Assembly: GCF_003583405.1 (NCBI RefSeq)
Contig: NZ_QXEC01000003.1
Location: forward strand, 206,936 to 270,935
Source of the DNA: Micromonospora radicis
GTDB lineage: Bacteria; Actinomycetota; Actinomycetes; Mycobacteriales; Micromonosporaceae
Direction: 5' to 3'
Length of the DNA: 64,000 nucleotides
In this document: positions 1 to 8,930 of the stretch, one piece after another
Layout of the letters: every line of letters begins with the position of its first letter
Numbering within the stretch: the stretch's first letter is position 1
Notes under the pieces: generated by a model
Databases searched by the model: none
Told to the model about the DNA's origin: nothing
What the model saw: only the letters and a program-made list of their open reading frames with translations
Translations under genes and position numbers: made by a program

Positions 1-1
1 G

Positions 2-316
2 CTCAGCGACACCCTGCACCGGATTCGGCGCGGCGAGCTGCCGATGCCGCCCACTCTGACCCGGGCCCTGCTCGCCCGCGCCGACGAACCGGGGCCCGGC
101 ACCCGTACCCGCACGGTGAACCTGACCGCTCGGGAGACCGAGGCGCTCACCCTGCTGGTGAAGGGTTTGAGCAACAAGCAGATCGCGCGGCGACTCGCCA
201 TCTCCAGCCACGGCGCGAAGCGCCTGGTGGCGAGCATCATGCTCAAGTTGGACTCGCCCAACCGCACCACCGCCGCGATCAACGCCATCCGCGCCGGCCT
301 GGTGGAGTGTGACTAG
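2..316 (+). CDS. LuxR/NarL-type regulator, C-terminal part (cut by window edge)
   Basis: Carboxy-terminal part of a LuxR-family DNA-binding regulator. The frame is open from base 2, so the sensor or receiver part lies outside the window. A linker of about 35 residues is followed by a GerE-type helix-turn-helix that begins TARETEALTLLVKG and continues with SNKQIARRLAISSHGAK, the usual scaffold and recognition helices. The ATG at 44 is probably internal, because the residues before it read like the linker between a receiver and its HTH. Target genes cannot be inferred. Confidence 0.85.
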   Translation, partial: LSDTLHRIRRGELPMPPTLTRALLARADEPGPGTRTRTVNLTARETEALTLLVKGLSNKQIARRLAISSHGAKRLVASIMLKLDSPNRTTAAINAIRAGLVECD

Positions 317-404
317 CCGAAGCTCGGCGTAGTGCTCGATCGCCTCACCCTCTACTATCGACCGCAGTCTGACGTGACGAGTCGAGTGACAAGGGGCGGC
401 GACA

Positions 405-953
405 GTGCGTTATGCCGATGGACCGAGCTTGACCTGCGACATCTACGTCGAAACGAGCCCAGCACAGGTCTGGGAGCTGATCTCCGACATCCACCTGCCA
501 CCCCGGCTCAGCCCGGAGTTGCAGCGGGTGGAGTGGATCGACGGGGCGGACCACCCGGAGGTGGGCGCGCGTTTCCTCGGCCACAACAAGCACCCGCGCC
601 TCGGCGAGTGGTGCACCGCCTCGCAGATCACCACGTACGAGCGTCCGCGCACGTTGGGGTGGGTCGTCACGGACGCGGACGGCAGGTTCGCCGGCCCCGA
701 GGGCGGGGCGACGGTGACGTCTCCGGCGGCCACCTGGCTCTTCGAGCTCACGCCCGAGTCGACCGGCACCCGGTTGCGGCACTCGGTACGGATCGGTCCC
801 GGCCGCTCGGGCCTGAGCTTCCTCATCGACCAGCACCCCGAGCACGAGGAGCAGTTTGTCGAGGCCCGCCTCGGCGAGCTGCGCGCCAACATCGAGTCGG
901 CCCTGCGTGGCATCAAGCGCCTCGCGGAGGGGCCGGCCGATCAGGCCCGGTAA
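405..953 (+). CDS. SRPBCC-family protein (polyketide cyclase/dehydrase-like)
   Basis: A 182-aa START/SRPBCC-fold protein. The N-terminal strand followed by SPAQVWELISDIHLPPRLSP is the classic SRPBCC opening, and the C-terminal part (RLRHSVRIGPG, then a long helix ending in LRANIESALRGIKRLAE) fits the helix that closes the hydrophobic pocket. Such proteins bind a small hydrophobic ligand; the ligand here is unknown. The start is GTG at 405. The 3' end overlaps the convergent AhpD-like gene by 13 bases, so the two are not an operon. Confidence 0.85.
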   Translation: MRYADGPSLTCDIYVETSPAQVWELISDIHLPPRLSPELQRVEWIDGADHPEVGARFLGHNKHPRLGEWCTASQITTYERPRTLGWVVTDADGRFAGPEGGATVTSPAATWLFELTPESTGTRLRHSVRIGPGRSGLSFLIDQHPEHEEQFVEARLGELRANIESALRGIKRLAEGPADQAR

Positions 954-1483
954 CCCTCGCTGACGATGCGCCGCGCGGACTCCTCGTACGCCGCCGGCTC
1001 GGTGGGCGCGAAGGTGCCCAGCCCGTCGACGTACCGGTTGTACATGCAGAAGGCCGCGGCGATCAGCACCGTGTCGTGGATCTCCAGGTCGGTGGCGCCC
1101 TCGCCGCGGGCCGCCGCGACCAGGTCCGCCGTCACCTTCCGGCCGTCCTGCTGGACGGCCGCGGCGATGCGCAGCAGGGCGCGCAGCTTCGCGGAGATCG
1201 GCGCCGTGTCGGGGTCGGCGCGGACCTGCCCGACGAGGGTCATCCCGGTGTCGAGCTGCGCCGCGGCGAACGCCGAGTGCGACGAACAGCAGAACGTGCA
1301 CTCGTTGAGGCCCGACACATAGGCCGCGATCAGCTCACGCTCGCCGGCGGTCAACGGGTGCGGCCCGCGCAGCAACACCTCCGCCAACGCGTTGAGCGGT
1401 CCGGCGGTCTCCGGGCGGTACCTCATCAGCCCGGAGATGCCGGGGAACTGCTGCTCGTCCAGCCCAAGGTCGATGTGCGCCAT
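941..1483 (-). CDS. AhpD-like/carboxymuconolactone decarboxylase family protein
   Basis: A 180-aa all-helical protein of the carboxymuconolactone decarboxylase/AhpD superfamily. Residues 61-69 (ECTFCCSSH) carry the redox motif E-C-x-x-C-x-x-x-H seen in peroxidase-related members, which points to peroxide reduction or thiol redox chemistry in the cytoplasm. The chosen ATG at 1483 has an AGGAG nine bases upstream; the longer frame to 1570 has no such site and reads as low-complexity shadow. Stands alone, divergent from the flavoprotein gene at 1732. The physiological electron donor is unknown. Confidence 0.88.
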   Translation of the reverse strand: MAHIDLGLDEQQFPGISGLMRYRPETAGPLNALAEVLLRGPHPLTAGERELIAAYVSGLNECTFCCSSHSAFAAAQLDTGMTLVGQVRADPDTAPISAKLRALLRIAAAVQQDGRKVTADLVAAARGEGATDLEIHDTVLIAAAFCMYNRYVDGLGTFAPTEPAAYEESARRIVSEGYRA

Positions 1484-1731
1484 GCTGCCACGCTCCTGGT
1501 CCTGTGTCACGGACGCCGAACCTCCCCAGGCGTCGACGGTGGACACGCTCGGTGACGCAGATTCTGGCATAACCTGCGGCCCGAATCTTCTTCGTCCGTG
1601 CCCTTTCCCGGCCCCTGTCCCGGCCGATCTCCGGGCCGCGGCCGCACCTCACGCGGCGGCCGGGCCACCGTTGACAGCCCACCTGTCCATAGGGGATGGT
1701 CGCTGTCTGCGAGCGCATCGAGGAGGCTCCC

Positions 1732-3300
1732 GTGCGACAGGCCGACGACCACGACGGGATCGACTGGCATCAGTACGTGATCATCGGCGCGGGTCCGGCC
1801 GGCATCCAGCTCAGCTACTACCTGCAACAGATCGACGCGGACTACGTGACCCTGGAACGGGCCGCGGAGCCGGCGGAGTTCTTCCGGCGGTTCCCCCGGC
1901 ACCGCCGCCTGATCTCGCTCAACAAGGTGCACTCGGTCAGCGACGATCCCGAGATCCGCCTCCGCTGGGACTGGAACTCCCTGCTGCACGAGCCCGCCGA
2001 CCTCCCGTTCGCCAACTACAGCAGCGAGTACTTCCCGCACGCCGACGACATGGTGCGCTACCTCGGCGACTTCCAGCGGCACCACAAGCTCGCGGTCCGT
2101 TTCGGAGTCGAGGTCCGCCGCATCGAGCGGCGCGACGACCACTTCCTGGTACACACCGAGGACCAGATCCTGGGCTGCCGGGCCGTGATCGTCGCCACCG
2201 GCTGGGGCCGGCCGAACGTGCCGGCGATCCGGGGCATCGAGCACGCCGTCGGCTACGAGGACATGCAGACCGATCCGGCCGCGTACGCCGGCAAGCGGGT
2301 CCTGATCCTCGGCAAGGGCAACTCGGCGTTCGAGACCGCCTCGGCCATCCTCGGCCAGGCGTCGATGGTGCACCTGGCGAGTCCTCGGCCGCTCCGGCTC
2401 GCCTGGAACACCAAACACCCCGGCGACGTCCGCGGCCACCACGGCGCGGTGCTCGACAGCTACCAGTTCAAGACCCTGCACTCCGTGCTGGACTGCGTCG
2501 TCGACGAGATCCGGCCCCGCGAGGGCGGTGGTTACCAGGTGCACCTCACCTACACCCACGCCGACGGTGAGACCGCCGTGCTGGACTACGAGGCGGTGCT
2601 CCGTTGCACCGGATTCGCGATGGACACTTCGATCTTCGACCCGGCCTGCCAGCCGGAGCTGGTGGCCAGCGGCCGGATGCCGACGACCGGGCCGGACTGG
2701 CAGTCCACAAACGTCGACGGGCTCTACTTCGCGGGCACCCTCGCCCAGGCCCGGGACTTCAAACGCGCCTCGTCGGCTTTCATCGACGGTTTCCGCTACA
2801 ACCTGCGTACGCTGACCGCCCTGCTGCGCGAGCGGTACGACGAGGTGCCGCTGGCCCACACCGTCGCGGCCCGCGACGCCGATGCCCTCACCACGCTGAC
2901 GCTCGACCGGATCAACTGGAGTTCTGCGCTCTGGACCCAGTTCGAGTACCTTTGCGACGTGCTGGTGGTGGACGAGACGACCGGCGAGGTCCGGCATCAC
3001 GTCGACCTGCCCGAGGACCTCGCCCGGTCACGGTTCCACGACGAGCCGCACTACTACACGTTCGGGCTGCGCTGGGGTCGGGACGACTACGGTGACGTCT
3101 TCGCCATCGAACGGCATCCCGAGCCGCACCGGGCCGCCGAGAGCGCGTTCATCCATCCGGTGATCCGGCGCTACCACGGCGAGACGCTGGTCGACGAACT
3201 CCACCTGCTGGAGGATCTGCTGGCCGAGTGGCGCCGGCCGGATCGGCACGTCGAGCCGTTGCGCGCGTTCTTCGCCCGAGAGCTGGAACTGCGGCGTTGA
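1732..3300 (+). CDS. FAD-dependent oxidoreductase, FOXRED2-like
   Basis: A 522-aa flavoprotein. A Rossmann FAD site (YVIIGAGPAG) lies near the N-terminus and a second dinucleotide site (VLILGKGNSAFE) in the middle, as in class B flavin monooxygenases and thioredoxin-reductase-fold enzymes. The stretch FFRRFPRHRRLISLNK followed by WDWNSLL resembles the eukaryotic FOXRED2 family, so I call it FOXRED2-like; the bacterial substrate is unknown. I chose GTG 1732 because GAGGAGG precedes it with five-base spacing; ATG 1696 in the same frame would add 12 residues. The iodotyrosine-deiodinase-like gene ends just downstream on the other strand. Confidence 0.85.
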   Translation: MRQADDHDGIDWHQYVIIGAGPAGIQLSYYLQQIDADYVTLERAAEPAEFFRRFPRHRRLISLNKVHSVSDDPEIRLRWDWNSLLHEPADLPFANYSSEYFPHADDMVRYLGDFQRHHKLAVRFGVEVRRIERRDDHFLVHTEDQILGCRAVIVATGWGRPNVPAIRGIEHAVGYEDMQTDPAAYAGKRVLILGKGNSAFETASAILGQASMVHLASPRPLRLAWNTKHPGDVRGHHGAVLDSYQFKTLHSVLDCVVDEIRPREGGGYQVHLTYTHADGETAVLDYEAVLRCTGFAMDTSIFDPACQPELVASGRMPTTGPDWQSTNVDGLYFAGTLAQARDFKRASSAFIDGFRYNLRTLTALLRERYDEVPLAHTVAARDADALTTLTLDRINWSSALWTQFEYLCDVLVVDETTGEVRHHVDLPEDLARSRFHDEPHYYTFGLRWGRDDYGDVFAIERHPEPHRAAESAFIHPVIRRYHGETLVDELHLLEDLLAEWRRPDRHVEPLRAFFARELELRR

Positions 3301-3319
3301 CCGTCGCCGTCCGCACCGG

Positions 3320-3970
3320 TCACCGCCGGATCAGCACCTCCGACATCGGCTTACGGGTCAGGTCGGGAACAGTCGCGTCGATGGCCGGATAGCCGACCGG
3401 CATCACCACGTACGGCCGCTCCTCCGCGGGGCGTTCGCACACCTCGTTGAGGAAACGCATCGGGCTGGGGGTGTGGGTCAGCGTGGCGAGGCCGGCGTGG
3501 TGCAGGGCGCTGATCAGCAGCCCGACCGCGATGCCCACCGACTCCTTGACGTAGTAGGGCTTCGGGCTGTTCGGGCCCTGGTGCACCTCGAAGACCACGA
3601 TCACGACCGGGGCCACCTCCAGGAAGGGCTTGCGCCAGTCGGTCGCCATCGGGGCGATCGCCGCCAGCCACTCGGGGCTGGCCCGCCGGGCGTAGAACTC
3701 TCGTTCCTCGGCCTCGGCCGCCTCGCGCAGGCGCCGTCGGCGGTCCGGGTCGGTCACCACGACGAACCGCCACGGTTGCAGGTTAGCGCCGCTCGGTGCC
3801 GTGGCCGCGGCGCGGACCGCCTCCTCGATCACGGCGAGCGGTACGGGTTCGGGCGAGAAGTGGCGGATGGACCGGCGGGTCGCCATCAGGTCGGCGAAGT
3901 CCCGGGCCGTCTCGATCATGTCCGCCGTCGTCCTCGTGCCGATCCTGGTGCGGTCTGCGCTGATGCTCAT
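3320..3970 (-). CDS. nitroreductase family protein, iodotyrosine-deiodinase-like
   Basis: A 216-aa FMN-dependent nitroreductase-fold protein. RRSIRHFSPEPVP and TAPSGANLQPWRFVVV form the N-terminal FMN site. The C-terminal stretch (ESVGIAVGLLISALHHAGL, then THTPSPMRFLNEV and a final MPVGYPA plus RKP) follows the pattern of the iodotyrosine-deiodinase branch, whose bacterial members are FMN-dependent reductases of uncertain physiological substrate. ATG 3970 is preceded by GGGAGG. Convergent with the FOXRED2-like gene. Confidence 0.9.
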   Translation of the reverse strand: MSISADRTRIGTRTTADMIETARDFADLMATRRSIRHFSPEPVPLAVIEEAVRAAATAPSGANLQPWRFVVVTDPDRRRRLREAAEAEEREFYARRASPEWLAAIAPMATDWRKPFLEVAPVVIVVFEVHQGPNSPKPYYVKESVGIAVGLLISALHHAGLATLTHTPSPMRFLNEVCERPAEERPYVVMPVGYPAIDATVPDLTRKPMSEVLIRR

Positions 3971-4027
3971 GTACGCCTCCCGACGTCTCGCACCGCTACA
4001 GCATCGCGCACCGGGTTCGGGGCGCGG

Positions 4028-5170
4028 TTATGTAAAAGTGCTCTCGTTGGGCGTCGGCGCCACCGCACCGAGGGCGGTCGCCTCGATCAGGTAGTCGACC
4101 GCGTCGGTCAGCCGACCCCGCCGGGCCACCGCCGCGCGTTGCCGGGCTGCGCCACTGCCCGCGTCGAGCAGTCGGTCCAGTTCGGCGAGGACCAGCTTGT
4201 CGTCGCCGTGGTCGCGGAGCACCGGCAGGAGCGACCGGACGAGGTCGGCGACCACGTCCCGGGTCGGTGCCGGGCGACCGGTCCGCAGGTCGAGCACGTC
4301 GCCCTCCAGTCCGTCGCGGGCCGCCCGCCAGTACGCCACCCGGAGCAGTTCGGCCGGGATGTCGGCGGCCTCCTCCCCCCGGTCGACCGCCTCGGCGGCC
4401 CGGACCACCATGGCGCGGACCAGAGCGGCGTACAGCGCCGACTCCGGTGCGGTGACCGGTACGTCGGCCACCCGGATCTCCAGCGTCGGATGCTGCACCG
4501 AGGGGCGGATGTCCCAGAAGATGGTGCCGGTGTCGACGGTCGCGCCCGCCGTGAGCAGGGTTTCCACGATCTGCTCGTAGTGTGCGAGCGAGGTGAACGT
4601 CGGCGGTGGCCCGGCCACCGGCCAGCGGGGCCAGATCATCGTCCGCCAGCTCGCGTACCCGGAGTCGCGCCCGTCCCAGTACGGCGAGTTGGCGGTGAGC
4701 GCCAGCAGGAGGGGCAGGTGGCCGCGGAGGTGGTTGCTGATCAGCAGGGCGCGTTCCCGGTCGGGCAGCTCGACGTGCACGTGTAGGGCACAGATGGCCA
4801 GTTCGTCGTGCAGGCCGCGGAACGTCGCCGTGCCGCGGTCCTGCCGGGGCCCCTCGGTGACCGGCGGCGGGACCGGGCCGGGCAGCACGGGGGTGCCGGT
4901 CGCGACCAGACGCAGCCCGGCGTTCTCGGCGCAGCCGGCGACGACCCGGCGCGCCTCGGTCAGTTGGGCGAGCAGTTCCGTGACCGACGTGGTCGGCTCG
5001 GTCCTCGTCTCCACGTGCAGCTTGGTGATCTCGCCGGAGACACCGGCGCCGAGGCGGGCCCGGGCCGCTCGGACGACCGTGTCGGCCTGGGGTGTCACCG
5101 ACCGGGTGACCGGGTCGACGACCAGGAACTCCTCCTCCACCCCGAAGGGTGGTGCCGTCGCCGTGCTCAC
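4028..5170 (-). CDS. carboxylate-amine ligase, YbdK/glutamate-cysteine ligase type 2 family
   Basis: A 380-aa member of the GCS2 family (YbdK-like). The N-terminal FGVEEEFLVVDP is the family signature, where the Glu residues bind metal and substrate. ICALHVHVELPDRE and LEIRVADVPV supply further active-site strands. These enzymes join a carboxylate to an amine with ATP; YbdK has weak glutamate-cysteine ligase activity and the physiological role is often unknown. The start is GTG 5170 directly before STATAPPFGVEEEF. The next gene upstream on this strand is the M20 peptidase (stop at 5289), so the two may share a transcript. Confidence 0.9.
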   Translation of the reverse strand: MSTATAPPFGVEEEFLVVDPVTRSVTPQADTVVRAARARLGAGVSGEITKLHVETRTEPTTSVTELLAQLTEARRVVAGCAENAGLRLVATGTPVLPGPVPPPVTEGPRQDRGTATFRGLHDELAICALHVHVELPDRERALLISNHLRGHLPLLLALTANSPYWDGRDSGYASWRTMIWPRWPVAGPPPTFTSLAHYEQIVETLLTAGATVDTGTIFWDIRPSVQHPTLEIRVADVPVTAPESALYAALVRAMVVRAAEAVDRGEEAADIPAELLRVAYWRAARDGLEGDVLDLRTGRPAPTRDVVADLVRSLLPVLRDHGDDKLVLAELDRLLDAGSGAARQRAAVARRGRLTDAVDYLIEATALGAVAPTPNESTFT

Positions 5171-5288
5171 TCGCTCACCCGCACGTCGGATCGCCCTCTC
5201 CTCGGCCAGCTCCGCCGCAGCGGTGCGGCCCGGTGGTCAGGCTACCCGGAAACCGGGGTGTGGTGGTGGTGGCGAGGCCGCCCGCTCG

Positions 5289-6464
5289 TCACTGTGGAGT
5301 CCGCACGAGCGGCGGTTTCGTACCGGTCGGGGTGTCCGACCCGGGTGCGGTCAGGATGCGGGCCATCAGGGCCGCCAGCAAGGCGGTTCGCTCCGGCATC
5401 CGGGAGACGTCCACGTACTCGCCCCTCGCGTGCGGGTAGCCGCCCACCCCGCCGAGGCCGTCGAGAGTCGGCACACCGAGCGCGCCGGTGAAGTTGGCGT
5501 CCGACGCGCCGGGCGCGGACACGCCGTGTACCGGCGGCAGCCCGAGTTCGGCGGCGACCGTGCGGGCGGTCTCCAGTAGCGGCAGTGCCACCTCGGCCGG
5601 CATCGGATACCGGTTGATCCCGCCGCCGATGCTGAGCCGGGCACCGCCCAGCCGGGGGGTCAGTGCCCGGATCGAGCGGTCCACCCGGTGGAGTTCGTCG
5701 CGGGTCCAGGCGCGGACGTCGACACAGAACACCGCGGCTTCGGGCACCACGTTGGTCATCGTGCCGGCGGAGAGGGTCGTGGGTGTCACGCTGGTCTCGC
5801 CCGATGCCAGCGCACCGATGGCGAGGACGTGGTGGGCCAGTTCCACACCGGCGTTGACCCCGCGGTGTGGCTCGACCCCGGCGTGCGCGGCGCGACCGGC
5901 CACCTCGACCCGGTAGACCGAGCCGCCCTTGCGCGCCACCTTCAACTCGCCCGTTTCGGTGCTGGGTTCGCCGACCAGCACCGCGCCGGAGCGCCGGGCC
6001 TGTTGCTCGATCAGCGGTCGGGACGCCGGGGAGCCACTCTCCTCGTCGCAGGTCAGCAGCAGACCGATCTGGGAGGTGTCGGGCAGGAGTTCGAGGGCGG
6101 TGAGCATCTGCACGATGCCGGCCTTCATGTCGCACACGCCGGGTCCGGTGGCGATGCTGCCGGTCAGGGTGAACGGCCAGTCTCGGATCGTGCCGGCGCG
6201 CCAGACCGTGTCGTAGTGCCCCAGCAGCAGCACTCGTTGCTCGGGTGCCGGCCAGAGCAGGTGGGGCAGTCCGTCGAGGACGACGCGCTGGGCCGGACGG
6301 CCCAGCGCGGCGCTGCCCCAGGCTTCCAGCAGGTCGGCGCAGGAGGTCAGTTCGGCGGCGGCCGCCGGCGGTGATTCGCGGGTCACCAACTCGGCCAGCC
6401 GCGTGATCATCAGTCCAGCTCTGGTTCGCGCACCGTGGCCGATTGCATCGACATCGATCATCAC
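5289..6464 (-). CDS. M20-family metallopeptidase, glutamate carboxypeptidase-like
   Basis: A 391-aa zinc-dependent M20 peptidase resembling carboxypeptidase G2. Metal-site segments appear in order: LLGHYDTVW, GVCDMKAG, CDEESGS, and a final HARGEYVDV. The dimerisation (lid) domain lies between, with AAHAGVEPHRGVNA. Members remove C-terminal glutamate or hydrolyse small peptides. Two adjacent ATG codons start the frame (6464 and 6461). The nearby YbdK-type ligase makes a pathway on gamma-glutamyl or peptide-like amides conceivable, but this is inference. Confidence 0.9.
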   Translation of the reverse strand: MMIDVDAIGHGARTRAGLMITRLAELVTRESPPAAAAELTSCADLLEAWGSAALGRPAQRVVLDGLPHLLWPAPEQRVLLLGHYDTVWRAGTIRDWPFTLTGSIATGPGVCDMKAGIVQMLTALELLPDTSQIGLLLTCDEESGSPASRPLIEQQARRSGAVLVGEPSTETGELKVARKGGSVYRVEVAGRAAHAGVEPHRGVNAGVELAHHVLAIGALASGETSVTPTTLSAGTMTNVVPEAAVFCVDVRAWTRDELHRVDRSIRALTPRLGGARLSIGGGINRYPMPAEVALPLLETARTVAAELGLPPVHGVSAPGASDANFTGALGVPTLDGLGGVGGYPHARGEYVDVSRMPERTALLAALMARILTAPGSDTPTGTKPPLVRTPQ

Positions 6465-6670
6465 TCAATGGTGCACCGGGGTCGCTTCGGAAGGCAGACC
6501 CGCGCCGTCACCGGTTGCCTCGCTGGCGGGTATCCCCTGGTCAGAGCTTCGGATACGGCACGCTCGGATACGACCGGGTTCGCGCGCGCCGTCCGCGGCA
6601 CGCGCAGGCGGACGCCACGGTGAAGAGCCACCGGCCCCACCGTGGCGTCCGCCGTCGGGTACGCGCCCGA

Positions 6671-7423
6671 TCACTCTTGGAGCACGGAGAGGATGTTGCC
6701 GGCCGGGTCGCGGAACCACGCGATCGGCGGGCCCTCACCGCGGTAGATGCCCTTGGCGTCGACGTTGTCGTACGCCTCGAACCGCACGCCCCGGGCGACC
6801 AGATCGTCCACGGCCTGCTCGATGTCGTCGACCGGGAAGTTGAGCATGGTGTATGTGGCCGGCTGGTGTTCGGCCTTGGGATACACCAGCACCTCACGGC
6901 CACCGGCCAACCGCAGGTGCAGCATGCCGTACTCCTCGTCGACGTCGAGCCCCAACGTCTCGCCGTAGAACCTCTTCGCGGCCGGGATATCGTCCACCGA
7001 GAACCCGTTGAACGCCTTGGAACGCGCCAGCGACGTCCCTGCGGCGGGCCGGTCAGCCCGCTTCGCGGCGAGGTACGCCTCGTTGAGTTCGATCACCTGG
7101 ACGTAGTTGCCGTCCGGGTCGAGCAGCGTGCCGAACAGCCCGTCCTTGCGTTCCTCCAACGGGACGAGCCACGTCACCCCCATGTCGTCGAGGCGGGCGG
7201 CGACCGCCCGCGCGTCGTCGACCTCGAAGTTGAGGATCACGCGGCCCGGTTCGGCGTTCTTGCCGGCGAGGTCGTCGCGGCCGTCCACCAGCACCTCGAA
7301 CCCGCCGAAGTCGAGGAACCCGGACGGCGTCTGCACCGGGTCGAAGGCAGCGACGTACCAGGCGCGCAGCCGTTCCGCGTCGGCTGTGCCTAGCAGGATG
7401 CTGCCGAGCTGGATTCGTCCCAT
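6671..7423 (-). CDS. two-domain VOC (glyoxalase/bleomycin-resistance fold) protein
   Basis: A 250-aa protein with two vicinal-oxygen-chelate modules, about residues 5-120 and 135-250. Each ends with the [11 protein letters not shown] / [12 protein letters not shown] type motif that carries the metal-binding Glu. Such tandem VOC proteins include dioxygenases, glyoxalases and drug-binding proteins; the substrate cannot be told from sequence. A clear GGAGG precedes ATG 7423. Its nearest neighbours belong to other units. Confidence 0.88.
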   Translation of the reverse strand: MGRIQLGSILLGTADAERLRAWYVAAFDPVQTPSGFLDFGGFEVLVDGRDDLAGKNAEPGRVILNFEVDDARAVAARLDDMGVTWLVPLEERKDGLFGTLLDPDGNYVQVIELNEAYLAAKRADRPAAGTSLARSKAFNGFSVDDIPAAKRFYGETLGLDVDEEYGMLHLRLAGGREVLVYPKAEHQPATYTMLNFPVDDIEQAVDDLVARGVRFEAYDNVDAKGIYRGEGPPIAWFRDPAGNILSVLQE

Positions 7424-7526
7424 TCCGCTCCTCCTCGTACCGTTCTACACGAACTTCCATCCATCTATAACATGGGGGCCGGACACCCTCGCCGCGCCAC
7501 GCGTGCGGCTCGGCCGCCGTACCGGC

Positions 7527-8789
7527 TCAACCCGGTGGCGAGTCCCCGATCCGCCGCGCGAACGCCTCGGTGAGGCGCACCGACCGGCCGATCCGGTGCG
7601 CCTCCGCCAACAGGGCCCGACCCCAACGGCCCCACAGCCCGACGAGCCGGGAGGTGAGCAGCACGGTGTCGGCCGCACCGTCCTCCAGCGGGGTACGCAG
7701 GCCGATCGCGTGATGCCCCACGTGCGAGGTACCGAAGGTCGCCTCGGCGAGCAGGTCCGCGTCGAAGTCCAGCAGGATCGCCGATGGCAGCGCCGTCGGC
7801 ACCCGGCCGCCCGCCCCGACGACGACCGTCCGGCCCGCCGGGTCGAGGCGGGGTAGCTCCCGCGCCAGTTCCGCGGCCACGTCGATGCCGCGCGCCCGCC
7901 GCGCCCACGACAGCAGGAACTGGTAGCTGGCCTCCAGGTCCAGCGGGCTGGCGCGCTGCATCAGCCGCCAGACGATCTCGACCGGTGGCTGCGGGTGCTT
8001 CGCCAACAGCCGGCGCAGGTTGCGCATGCTCTCGGCCAGGATCGCGTCCCGGTCCCGGGCGTGCGGGGCGTGCACCACCCACGCCCGCCGGGAGAGGCGA
8101 AACCCGACCCCGTCGTTGAACAGGCGGTAGGCCAGTTCCAGATCCTCCAGACCCCAGCCGTGGAAGTCCTCGTCGAAGCCGCCCAGCCGCTGGAAGTCGT
8201 CGGCCCGCACGGAGCAGTTCAACGTCCAGAACAGCACCCAGGGGGCAGCCAGCCGGCCCAGGTCGAAGTCGCAGTCGACGAACTGCGGTTGTCGGGCGTC
8301 GGCGAAGCCCGCCTCGTCGCCGAACCGGGCGACGACCTGCTCGGGCAACGCCTCGGCGGCTGCCGCCGCGAGACCGGGTACCGTCCCGGCGAGGTCGTAT
8401 CCGTGGGCGTAACCCACCACCGCGGTGCGGCCGCCGGCCTCGTGCTCAGCGAGATGGCAGTCCAGATAGTCCGGTCCGACGAGCGCGCCGGTGTCCAGGA
8501 ACACCAGGACCGGAGCCGCCGCCAGGCGCGCGCCGGCATTGCGCGCCATCCCCGCCCGGAACCCCTCGTCCGGCTGGAAGTGGTATTGGACGCGCATCGA
8601 CTTCGCCGCCTCGGCCACCACCGCGCGGGTGTCGTCCGACGAACCGTCGTCGGCGACGATGACCTCGAACGACGCCGCCGGCATCCGCTGCCGTGCCAGG
8701 TTCCCCAGCGTCTGCCGCAACAGCTGACTGCGGTTGTAGGTCGGGATGATGACCGACAGCTGCGGGCCGTTCCTGGATGAGATCGACAT
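7527..8789 (-). CDS. family-2 glycosyltransferase with C-terminal Rossmann-like domain
   Basis: A 420-aa inverting GT-A (GT2) glycosyltransferase. The N-terminal half has SVIIPTYNRSQLL, VIVADDGSSDDT and RNAGARLA; WGLEDLELAYRL is the ED acceptor/catalytic-base motif of galactosyl/N-acetylgalactosaminyl transferases. The usual metal-binding DxD is replaced by FLDTGA. Residues from about 285 onward are not GT2: VVVGAGGRVP, LLDFDAD and HHAIGLRTPLEDG read like a degenerate methyltransferase-type Rossmann domain. GAGGGG precedes ATG 8789. It is a paralogue of the gene 141 bases upstream (both 420 aa). It probably glycosylates the product of the 7.5-16.6 kb locus; sugar and acceptor are unknown. Confidence 0.88.
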   Translation of the reverse strand: MSISSRNGPQLSVIIPTYNRSQLLRQTLGNLARQRMPAASFEVIVADDGSSDDTRAVVAEAAKSMRVQYHFQPDEGFRAGMARNAGARLAAAPVLVFLDTGALVGPDYLDCHLAEHEAGGRTAVVGYAHGYDLAGTVPGLAAAAAEALPEQVVARFGDEAGFADARQPQFVDCDFDLGRLAAPWVLFWTLNCSVRADDFQRLGGFDEDFHGWGLEDLELAYRLFNDGVGFRLSRRAWVVHAPHARDRDAILAESMRNLRRLLAKHPQPPVEIVWRLMQRASPLDLEASYQFLLSWARRARGIDVAAELARELPRLDPAGRTVVVGAGGRVPTALPSAILLDFDADLLAEATFGTSHVGHHAIGLRTPLEDGAADTVLLTSRLVGLWGRWGRALLAEAHRIGRSVRLTEAFARRIGDSPPG

Positions 8790-8930
8790 GAACGCCCCTC
8801 GGGTCGACTGTCCGGTTACCAGTCTGGCGACCGCAGCCCCGTCGGCGCGCCTCACAGATTGCCCTCGTGCTACGGCCGGCCGGGGCGGCCGACGGCCGGT
8901 CGCGGCGGCCCCCGCCGTGCCGGGCTCGGC

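Noticed and set aside
345..1301. Long minus-strand open frame over the SRPBCC and AhpD-like genes
   Set aside because: Arg/Gly/Pro-rich translation without motifs; it is the GC-rich shadow of the real genes.
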